Shown: piece after piece, positions 56,135 to 64,000 of the stretch
Layout of the letters: each line of letters opens with the position of its first letter
Numbering within the stretch: the stretch's first letter is position 1
Source of the DNA: an uncultured bacterium
GTDB lineage: Bacteria; Bacteroidota; Rhodothermia; Rhodothermales; UBA10348
Assembly: GCA_943788505.1 (NCBI GenBank)
Contig: CALSQR010000001.1
Coordinates: 1,345,926-1,409,925 of the forward strand
Reading direction: 5' to 3'
DNA: 64,000 nucleotides
Program-made: the position numbers and the translations under genes
The notes under the pieces: model-generated
Told to the model about the DNA's origin: nothing
Database searches by the model: none
The model's input: the letters and a program-made list of their open reading frames with translations, nothing else

Positions 56135-56186
56135 TTCAGTGGCCATATTCAGTGGCACTGTTCAGTGGCGCTTTTCAGTAGCAGTG
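56135..56186. repeat. tandem repeat, 13-bp period, four copies
   Basis: TTCAGTGGC occurs at 56135, 56148 and 56161, and TTCAGTAGC at 56174, each start exactly 13 bases after the last; the four bases between copies vary. A fifth decayed unit (CAGTCAGTG) may follow. It lies in the 193-base gap between the leftward atpC stop and the leftward lipoprotein gene, 66 bases before the lipoprotein ATG, so it could be a spaced operator array. Confidence 0.8.
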
Positions 56187-56262
56187 CAGTCAGTGTTTGC
56201 GATTGAGCACAATCTTTTAGGACGGACAAGTGCTGCTAAATACCGAAGGGAGCGAATACTTC

Positions 56263-56673
56263 CTACCGGTTGGCTCCTACATTGCTCATAGCAACCCGCA
56301 AGCGATTGCGAGAGCGGTCTAGCGCCTTGACCATCTTGGCCTTGGTCTGAGCATCCATTTCGCCAGTAAGAGCTGCTACTGCTCGCTCTTCGGCTGCTTT
56401 TGCCCGGTCAACGTCAATTTGCGTTGCTAACTCGGCAGTCTCGGCAATCACGCTAACGTGATTGTTCTGGACTTCGACAAAACCACCACTCGTAGCGAAT
56501 GTGATGGCATCTCCGCCGGTATTAGTAACCACGATCGAGCCGACCTCAATTGCTGAAATCATCGGCGCGTGATTGCGAAGGACCTCAAAAGAGCCTTCCA
56601 CACCAGGGGCTTTTACCCGGCTGGCTTCACCGCTGAATACGCGGCCCGAAGGAGATACAATTTCTACTAGCAT
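56263..56673 (-). CDS. atpC: ATP synthase epsilon subunit
   Basis: 136 residues. The N-terminal beta-sandwich is typical: EIVSPSGRVFSGEASRVKAPG, GSFEVLRNHAPMISAIEVGS, GGFVEVQNNHVSVIAETAE. The C-terminal two-helix part (DVDRAKAAEERAVAAL onward) follows. It couples and restrains rotation in the F1 sector. 41 bases after atpD. The remaining ATP synthase genes are not here, a split arrangement known from many Bacteroidota. Confidence 0.96.
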   Translation of the reverse strand: MLVEIVSPSGRVFSGEASRVKAPGVEGSFEVLRNHAPMISAIEVGSIVVTNTGGDAITFATSGGFVEVQNNHVSVIAETAELATQIDVDRAKAAEERAVAALTGEMDAQTKAKMVKALDRSRNRLRVAMSNVGANR

Positions 56674-56714
56674 GTTGTCTGCGCGAGGTTGGGTGATCAG
56701 GTAGTCCGCTCTGC

Positions 56715-58340
<1,626 letters not shown>

Positions 58341-58411
58341 TCATTTTTAGCCGTAAAATGAGGTTTCCGATCCTATATTGACTTGGTCGTCCCATTACAA
58401 TCCGAATCCCC

Positions 58412-61009
58412 ATGCGACGCTTTCTTTCTGTAGCTCTTCTTTTGTTCGTTCTCCACTCTGTTGTGGCTCAAAATCTTCTAGCCCAAGATTTACCAACCAT
58501 CGAAACCAAAACGGCTGGTATGGAAAAGATGGAGGGCTTCTTCACGATATACTGGGATGAAGTCGGTGGAAAGGTCTGGTTGGAAGTTGACAATGTCGGA
58601 TCAGACTTCATTTATCAGGTGTCCCTCGCGGCTGGACTTGGCTCGAACGACATAGGTCTAGACCGTAACAAATTAGGTCCGACTCGCATCGTCCGTTTCG
58701 ACCGCCGCGGGCCGAAGGTGCTGTTGATGGCGCCAAATACAGGTTACATCGCATCGTCCGAGAATGAAGCAGAAAGGGCCTCCGTTAGGGAAGCCTTTGC
58801 TGAGGGCGTACTACATGGGTTTGATGTGGCAGCCGAAACAGACGACCGCGTTCTCGTTGATGCAACTTCATTCATCGTCCGAGATGCTCATGGAGCGATC
58901 AGCACATTGAGCCGCAGTGGCCAAGGTTCCTTCAAGATGGACGCATCCCGCTCTGTTCCGTACCGGGAAAACACGAAAAGCTTTCCTGAGAACACAGAAA
59001 TGGAGGCGTTACTGACGTTCACATCGGACAATCCGGGTGGACAAGTCCGAAGTGTAGCTGCGTATCCCGAAGCCATCGCCCTGAGAGAGCGCCATTCATT
59101 CATCGCCCTTCCCCCCCCAGGCTTTGAACCACGGCAACATGATCCGCGATCAGGCTTTTTCGGACCAAGCTTTCTAGATTATTCGGCGCCCATCGGCTCT
59201 GATATGAGAACCCGCTACATTGCCCGACATCGACTTGAAAAGGTAGATCCTTCGGCGGCAATCTCAGATCCTGTTGAGCCTATCATCTATTACCTTGATT
59301 CAGGAACCCCGGAACCCGTCAGAAGCGCTCTCCTTGAGGGGGCATCGTGGTGGAATCAGGCTTTTGAAGCTGCAGGATATAGGGATGCCTTCAGGGTTGA
59401 AATGCTTCCTGATGATGCTGACCCGCTTGATGTCAGATATAATGTGATTAATTGGGTCCACCGATCCACACGAGGTTGGAGCTATGGCAACGCCGTTACT
59501 GATCCTCGCACGGGCGAAATCATCAAGGGACATGTCTCGCTCGGATCCCTTCGCATTCGACAAGACTACCTGATTGCTGAAGGGCTGCTTAATCCGTACG
59601 ACCCAAGGGCAGTACCCTCACAAGACGGCAAAGACGAGATGCTCGAAATGGCACTCGCCCGTATTAGGCAATTGTCTGCCCACGAAATCGGACATACTCT
59701 CGGTATCCAACACAATTTTGCAGCTTCGGTTAACAATCGTGCGTCTGTGATGGATTACCCTGCCCCTTTGGCCCAGTTGACATCCGACTATGACGTCACT
59801 CTCGATCAAGCCTATGCAACGGGTATCGGAGAATGGGACAAATTCACGATCCGATACGGGTATTCAGATTTCCCGGATAGCTTGAATGAAAAAACAGCCC
59901 TCGATGCGATCATCTCAGAGTATGTCGCCCAAGGATGGATATATATCAGTGATGACGATGCGCGCCCGGCTGGAGGAGCTCACCCCGATGCCCATCTGTG
60001 GGACAATGGCACGAACGCAGTGAATGCCCTTGAACTCGAAATGGCCGTTCGCAAAACAGCCCTCGATCGTTTCGGAGTCGGATCAATCCGACCTGATGCA
60101 CCCATGTCGTTGATGGAAGAGGTACTCGTTCCGCTGTATTTAAGACACCGCTATCAATTGGATGCCGTGGCAAAACTCGTGGGCGGAGTCAGGTACAGTT
60201 ATAACGTCCGAGGCGACCGGCAGGATTTTCCAGAAGCCGTTGCGCCACGTGATCAAACCAAAGCAACGGATGCGTTGATTGCGGCAGTAAAACCAGCCGC
60301 ATTGGCTCTTCCAGGACACATCCGGACGCAGATTCCTCCCAGGCCACCAGGGTATGGGCAACACAGGGAGCTATTTGATGGGGACACAGGTCTCATTTTT
60401 GACCCGTATGCCCCAGCCGCTGTGGTGTCTCACCAGGTGTTCTCTCTTCTTCTTGATCCATCCAGAACGGCGCGGCTTATTTACCAGAAAGATTTCGACA
60501 AAGGACAGCCGGGATTGCTCGACATACTTGTCAGCGTTACGAACAGTGTTTGGCTATCCGCCGAATCTCCTGATGGTTATGAGGCAGAGCTCCAACGCCA
60601 GACCCAGCAGATATGGACCGACATGCTGCTGACAGTCGCTGCCTCAAATAGTCATGCTCCTGGCGTAAAAGCACGTATTTCATTGCATTTGCGGGACATC
60701 CACGCGTGGTTAACTAATAATGCCGATAAGGAAGGCGAGGAGACTCAGGCACACCGGCTTTCGATGCTGGACGAAGTTGATCGCTTCCTATTCCGCCCCT
60801 ACCAGCGGACGGAGATGGAACGTTCCATTACAATCCCGCCAGGGTCACCAATCGGAGCGACTACCGCATCTTGGCTGATGTCGGGTATGGGGTCCTCTGG
60901 AGAACTGGGTGCGGCTACATCAGCATGGGCAATTAGAACGGCCCAGCGACACGCTTGGCTACAAGCTTGGATTGATGCAGACACTCTCTGCAGATTTGAA
61001 AGCAGGTAG
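58412..61009 (+). CDS. exported zinc-dependent metalloprotease, DUF5117/DUF5118 type
   Basis: 865 residues. Signal peptide about 1-25 (ending VVAQNLLAQ). The start matches the DUF5118/DUF5117 type (GFFTIYWDEVGGKVWLEV, NDIGLDRNKLGPTRIVRF). The zinc site is SAHEIGHTLGIQHNFAAS (His424-His434), a metzincin-like HExGHxLGxxH, followed by SVMDYPAPL, the Met-turn. The C-terminal 350 residues are helical. An exported peptidase of unknown substrate. It converges with the RidA gene after 34 bases. Confidence 0.92.
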   Translation: MRRFLSVALLLFVLHSVVAQNLLAQDLPTIETKTAGMEKMEGFFTIYWDEVGGKVWLEVDNVGSDFIYQVSLAAGLGSNDIGLDRNKLGPTRIVRFDRRGPKVLLMAPNTGYIASSENEAERASVREAFAEGVLHGFDVAAETDDRVLVDATSFIVRDAHGAISTLSRSGQGSFKMDASRSVPYRENTKSFPENTEMEALLTFTSDNPGGQVRSVAAYPEAIALRERHSFIALPPPGFEPRQHDPRSGFFGPSFLDYSAPIGSDMRTRYIARHRLEKVDPSAAISDPVEPIIYYLDSGTPEPVRSALLEGASWWNQAFEAAGYRDAFRVEMLPDDADPLDVRYNVINWVHRSTRGWSYGNAVTDPRTGEIIKGHVSLGSLRIRQDYLIAEGLLNPYDPRAVPSQDGKDEMLEMALARIRQLSAHEIGHTLGIQHNFAASVNNRASVMDYPAPLAQLTSDYDVTLDQAYATGIGEWDKFTIRYGYSDFPDSLNEKTALDAIISEYVAQGWIYISDDDARPAGGAHPDAHLWDNGTNAVNALELEMAVRKTALDRFGVGSIRPDAPMSLMEEVLVPLYLRHRYQLDAVAKLVGGVRYSYNVRGDRQDFPEAVAPRDQTKATDALIAAVKPAALALPGHIRTQIPPRPPGYGQHRELFDGDTGLIFDPYAPAAVVSHQVFSLLLDPSRTARLIYQKDFDKGQPGLLDILVSVTNSVWLSAESPDGYEAELQRQTQQIWTDMLLTVAASNSHAPGVKARISLHLRDIHAWLTNNADKEGEETQAHRLSMLDEVDRFLFRPYQRTEMERSITIPPGSPIGATTASWLMSGMGSSGELGAATSAWAIRTAQRHAWLQAWIDADTLCRFESR

Positions 61010-61043
61010 TAGGTCAGATTCTGACCATTGGCCATGTAGCTGG

Positions 61044-61421
61044 TTATTCAGCCTCAACAACACATTCAATTTCGACCATAGCGTCCATAGGGTTTTCCTG
61101 GACCGCAATAGTGGTGCGAGCCGGTTTATGACCTTCGAATCGGGCCTCATACACCGCGTTCATACCTGCAAAGTCTCTCATACTTCGCAGGTAGACGGTC
61201 GTTTTGACCACGTTGGAAAGAGACAGGCCCAGCCCTTCTAAGACCGTGCTGATATTGTCGAAAACTTTCTCGGTTTGCTCCGCAATAGACTCCCCGACCA
61301 GTTTCATGGTGTCCGGATCGAGAGGTGTCTGACCCGAGAGAAAGTACAGATTACCGGTTCTGACGGCGTGGCAGTAGGGTCCTATAGCGGCAGGGGCGCC
61401 GGGGATGAAGTGTGTTTTCAC
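61044..61421 (-). CDS. RidA/YjgF family enamine/imine deaminase
   Basis: 125 residues, standard length. IPGAPAAIGPYCHAVRTGNLYFLSGQTPLDP at the N-terminus and the C-terminal FAGMNAVYEARFEGHKPARTTIAV with the conserved Arg of the active site. The enzyme hydrolyses reactive 2-aminoacrylate-type imines released by PLP enzymes. A 24-base dyad lies upstream at 61469-61492 and may regulate it. Confidence 0.95.
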   Translation of the reverse strand: MKTHFIPGAPAAIGPYCHAVRTGNLYFLSGQTPLDPDTMKLVGESIAEQTEKVFDNISTVLEGLGLSLSNVVKTTVYLRSMRDFAGMNAVYEARFEGHKPARTTIAVQENPMDAMVEIECVVEAE

Positions 61422-61468
61422 TGGCCTCGATATTTGAGTGAGCAGATAGGATACAGACTTTAGGGGGT

Positions 61469-61492
61469 CTGAATCAAAGGTTTTTGATTCAG
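61469..61492. promoter_or_regulatory. perfect 10-bp inverted repeat upstream of the RidA gene
   Basis: CTGAATCAAA and TTTGATTCAG around GGTT, 48 bases before the leftward RidA start and 129 bases before the rightward hydrolase start. Read rightward it is followed by CTATTTTA, weakly terminator-like, but no rightward gene reads into it. An operator in the divergent gap is more likely. Confidence 0.5.
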
Positions 61493-61620
61493 CTATTTTA
61501 TGCGGGAGCGATCAGCAAGTCTGAAGCTCTGGCCTTGAGCTAGCACCTTTCGGCAGCGAACCCATTTACGCCAATAGTGACGTTCCCTCGCTGGAAGATG
61601 CGTTTCCTTGTCAAACGGGA

Positions 61621-62955
61621 ATGCACAAAAAGCGGCTTAAACAAGCGGTTCTGCTAGTTCATGGGATTGGCGAGCAGCGACCAATGGGGACAATCAGGGA
61701 CTTCGTTGAAGCTGTATTCCTGAGAAATGACTCCCTAGAACATTGTGCTAGGCGAATTTGGGTCAAGCCTGAGCCAAAATTTCCGATCCACGAACTGCGG
61801 CGGATAACAACTAGCGCCATTTCCTCTGCCAACGAACCTAGTTCCGACATCAGGACGGATTTTTTCGAATTGTACTGGCAGGATCTCATGAGAGGAAGCC
61901 GTTTCTCGCACGTGGCCGATTGGATTCGGCCGCTCATGCTCCGATGGCCATGGAAAATGCCCTCCAAACTAATTCCAGTCTGGATGATGCTCTGGATGGC
62001 ACTGCCTGTTGTGCTAGCTTTAATGTTGGTGCCGACATTTCTAGTTCTCATCCATTCGAAATCGATCTTCTGGTTCCTCTTGGCATTCCTACTTCTTTTG
62101 CTGATCGGAACACTCCATGGCCTACTGAGGCATTACGTCGGCGATGCAGCCCGGTATTTCGATCATGCACCGCGCAATGTTGGCGTCCGGAATCTCATCC
62201 TAAACCGCGGAGTGGATCTGCTGGAACAGATTCAGGCTGATCCACAATACGATCGTATTGTCATAGTCGGACATAGCCTTGGTAGCGTAATCGCCTACGA
62301 CATCCTTTCCATTTGCTGGTCGAGAACCAAGCGGAGAAGGAGAACAACTGCTTTGTCAGAAGATCCTATACGGGAGATGGAGCATTTTCAAGTAAACAAA
62401 CATGATTCCGTGCAGGAGATGCTTGTCCGTAAGCGGAATTTGTTCAAATGGTTGTCAGCGCCCGAAGCAGCAGCGCCATGGAAGGTGTCCGATTTCGTCA
62501 CTTTAGGCTCTCCTCTCACGTATGCATCTGTCCTACTTGCTCGCGATGATGCAGAATTCAGACAGCGCATCTCAGAAAGGTATCTGGCAACGGATCCACC
62601 TCAAACCGAATTCTTTGCAGAGGTTGACGGCCACACATTCTGCTACCCAGACCAACTATCAGCTTCACCTGAGACTATCTGGCGGATGCACCATGCAGCC
62701 CAATTCGCTGCCATCCGTTGGAGCAATCTCTACACCCCATCTCGCTGGTTAATAGGGGGCGATATGATAGGAGGGCCGTTAAGAGGTTTGTTTGGTCGAT
62801 GGATCTCGGATATTCCGGTCGAAGGTGTTCGAGGATTAGATCCTGCGGCACATGTTCATTACTGGAGCCCAAATGGCCAACCAGAGCGTCTGAAAGCTCT
62901 CAGAAATGCGTTAGATCTGGAGCGGAATACGTTTCCTTCATCAACGCCCGCCTGA
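61621..62955 (+). CDS. alpha/beta hydrolase with two membrane segments, function unknown
   Basis: 444 residues. N-terminal oxyanion-type strand AVLLVHGIGEQRPMG (about 9-23), two adjacent hydrophobic helices (about 120-165), and the nucleophile elbow IVIVGHSLGSVIAYDIL (about 215-231, GHSLG). Near 300 the LGSPLTYASVLLARDD stretch fits a lipase-like loop, and HVHYWSPNGQPERLKALR near the C-terminus may supply the catalytic His. No signal peptide. It resembles uncharacterised hydrolases with an HGIGEQRP start found scattered in many phyla. It stands alone between two leftward genes. Confidence 0.75.
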   Translation: MHKKRLKQAVLLVHGIGEQRPMGTIRDFVEAVFLRNDSLEHCARRIWVKPEPKFPIHELRRITTSAISSANEPSSDIRTDFFELYWQDLMRGSRFSHVADWIRPLMLRWPWKMPSKLIPVWMMLWMALPVVLALMLVPTFLVLIHSKSIFWFLLAFLLLLLIGTLHGLLRHYVGDAARYFDHAPRNVGVRNLILNRGVDLLEQIQADPQYDRIVIVGHSLGSVIAYDILSICWSRTKRRRRTTALSEDPIREMEHFQVNKHDSVQEMLVRKRNLFKWLSAPEAAAPWKVSDFVTLGSPLTYASVLLARDDAEFRQRISERYLATDPPQTEFFAEVDGHTFCYPDQLSASPETIWRMHHAAQFAAIRWSNLYTPSRWLIGGDMIGGPLRGLFGRWISDIPVEGVRGLDPAAHVHYWSPNGQPERLKALRNALDLERNTFPSSTPA

Positions 62956-63042
62956 GTCCGAGCTGGACACAGTGAGTGATTGCACACGTTGATTGTGCGC
63001 CACGGAGCCACCCTTATAGAAAAGCATTCTGTAAACACGCAT

Positions 63043-63073
63043 GCGGCCCGCATGACAATGTCATGCGGGCCGC
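63043..63073. terminator. perfect 15-bp hairpin between convergent genes
   Basis: GCGGCCCGCATGACA (63043-63057) is exactly complementary to 63059-63073, with a central A; in RNA the inner bases would open as the loop. It lies 88 bases after the rightward hydrolase gene and 50 bases after the leftward LVIVD gene. T-runs on either side are short, but the stem strength and place fit a bidirectional terminator. Confidence 0.7.
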
Positions 63074-63123
63074 ACGTTTCTACTCTATACGGTCAGCTAC
63101 TTGCCTGACCTCGAACCGATGGG

Positions 63124-64000
63124 TCAGGACCCAGCCAGCTCTTGAACTACATCGGCAAGCGCTTGGACCTTTGCATCACTCGAACCTTGCAGGTCGCCTG
63201 CAAGGTTTGAAAGCGTGCTGCTGCGCGTTGAGCCTGACTGGCCTTCTGCGCTTTTCAGGGCTTGACGCACTGTAGCAATACGTGATGTCGAAAGACCTTT
63301 CGACCGCTCAAGCTGATCTACATAGGACTGTGCAAGAGCAAACGTGGTCGGCCAATAGTACATCGGCTGTCCCTGTGCGTTGAGATAATCCAATTGCACT
63401 GTTTTGGCCGCTGCGATCTCGTTTTCAGAAATAAATCCGCTTGGCTTGAGCTCGAAAATATCGAGGCCGCGGGCGATTTCGGAGCTAACGATCAAACCAT
63501 TATACCAGTACACCGACCAGCTGCCACCTGGACCCTGCGTCTCTGCATCAGACGGTCCGCGGTCATGGAAGCCAATTTCATGTGGGTTGTTGATATCTGT
63601 CCAGTCATAGACAGAAATACCACCTTGGTACCAGGACTGCACGAACACTTCGCGACCGGGGATCGGAATCATTGACCCGTTGTGGGCAACACAGTTTTCG
63701 ATGTTCGTCTGAGGTGCCGGAAGTTTCCAATATGACTCGAAAGTCAGCTTGCCATCCTCAATCGTGAAGTGCGCGTTGGCACCCCACTCTTTCGGATCGT
63801 CTTCACGGCATTTGGGCTGGCCACCGCCTCCCCACTCATCCGTAAACAGCATTTTCGAGCCATCATTGCTGAACGTCGCTGAATGCCAGTACGAAAAGTT
63901 GGAGTCGGCTGCTGCATCCATGCGGAATGGGTTTTCCGGATCGTTGATGTCAAGCAGGAGACCATATCCACCGCATGCACCACCGGCCATTCCAATTTCA
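63124..64000 (-). CDS. LVIVD-repeat-type beta-propeller protein (5' end beyond the window)
   Basis: The frame is open through base 64000, so the N-terminus lies outside. The visible 291 or so residues are blades of a propeller: YGLLLDINDPENPFRMDAAA, WHSATFSNDGSKMLFTDEWGG, NCVAHNGSMIPIPGREVFVQSW, GISVYDWTDINNPHEIGF, WSVYWYNGLIVSSEIARGLDIFEL. The D-(I/W)-x-x-P-x-x-P/I pattern fits LVIVD repeat proteins, usually exported and of unknown function. The C-terminal 90 residues are Ser/Gln-rich helices (LAGDLQGSSDAKVQALADVVQELAG). A strong hairpin follows downstream. Confidence 0.75.
   Translation of the reverse strand, partial: EIGMAGGACGGYGLLLDINDPENPFRMDAAADSNFSYWHSATFSNDGSKMLFTDEWGGGGQPKCREDDPKEWGANAHFTIEDGKLTFESYWKLPAPQTNIENCVAHNGSMIPIPGREVFVQSWYQGGISVYDWTDINNPHEIGFHDRGPSDAETQGPGGSWSVYWYNGLIVSSEIARGLDIFELKPSGFISENEIAAAKTVQLDYLNAQGQPMYYWPTTFALAQSYVDQLERSKGLSTSRIATVRQALKSAEGQSGSTRSSTLSNLAGDLQGSSDAKVQALADVVQELAGS

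Noticed and set aside
56135..56186. CRISPR array
   Set aside because: Unit of 13 bases with 4-base gaps is far too short and no cas gene is present.

Overview
The window reads as one continuous stretch of bacterial chromosome, about 52-54% GC by eye, densely coded, with short spacers and many overlapping stop/start pairs (ATGA, GTGA, TGATG). Gene content points to the Bacteroidota/Rhodothermota side of the FCB group. Evidence for this is a DUF3276 (PUR-alpha-like) protein, a DUF3109 protein, bacillithiol genes bshC and bshB1, an ECF sigma/FecR/TonB-dependent receptor/DUF4249 cluster, an atpD-atpC pair apart from the other ATP synthase genes, a DUF5117-type metalloprotease and an LVIVD-repeat protein. 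Many starts lack a clear Shine-Dalgarno, as is common in that group. This placement is inference from gene families. I see no tRNA, rRNA, CRISPR array, insertion sequence or prophage.

Layout. 1-1.85 kb: 3' part of a Kef-type antiporter. 1.9-7.2 kb: a leftward unit (DUF4159, glyA, a phosphoribosyltransferase, tatC, a CtpA protease). 7.5-10.1 kb: argS-pheA. 10.1-16.3 kb: cell-surface signalling and uptake cluster (ECF sigma, FecR, STN-type TonB receptor, DUF4249 lipoprotein) running into recX. 16.5-20 kb: a membrane SpoIIE-type phosphatase and a purine nucleoside phosphorylase. 20.1-27.4 kb: DUF3276, hisC, bifunctional nuclease, bshC, leuS, bshB1. 27.5-28.3 kb: a decayed leftward gene. 28.4-30.1 kb: a CoA-acylating aldehyde dehydrogenase with an unusual C-terminal tail. 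30.3-41 kb: long rightward housekeeping run (efp, accB, accC, gcvH, guaA, a TPR/periplasmic-binding protein, bamD, nadD, nagZ, a beta-lactamase-like lipoprotein, rnc). 41.2-44.1 kb: gcvP. 44.1-45 kb: HMG-CoA lyase, leftward. 45.1-48 kb: a frameshifted M1 peptidase and a membrane protein. 48.2-52.6 kb: leftward small protein, class V aminotransferase, rpoN and DUF3109. 52.9-64 kb: ruvB, D-threonine aldolase-like enzyme, a WD40-like lipoprotein, atpC-atpD, a large zinc metalloprotease, RidA, an alpha/beta hydrolase and a truncated LVIVD-repeat protein.

How genes work together. glyA, gcvH and gcvP form most of the glycine/one-carbon system (gcvT is not in the window). accB-accC start fatty acid synthesis. 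bshC and bshB1 make bacillithiol around leuS. NagZ sits with a serine beta-lactamase-like protein. The sigma/anti-sigma/receptor trio is a complete trans-envelope signalling set.

The most unusual items are: the decayed gene at 27.5-28.3 kb with an in-frame TGA followed by a 30-codon relic tail; the single-base frameshift in the M1 peptidase near 45,640; the aldehyde dehydrogenase tail, which resembles a linker plus encapsulation-peptide helix; a cluster of perfect dyads in the 400-bp gap at 48.5-48.9 kb; a 13-bp-period tandem repeat at 56,135; and long-range dyads filling the gaps before the SpoIIE phosphatase and before bamD. I did not find an obvious complete new system. The aldehyde dehydrogenase tail and the 48 kb regulatory cluster are the best leads.
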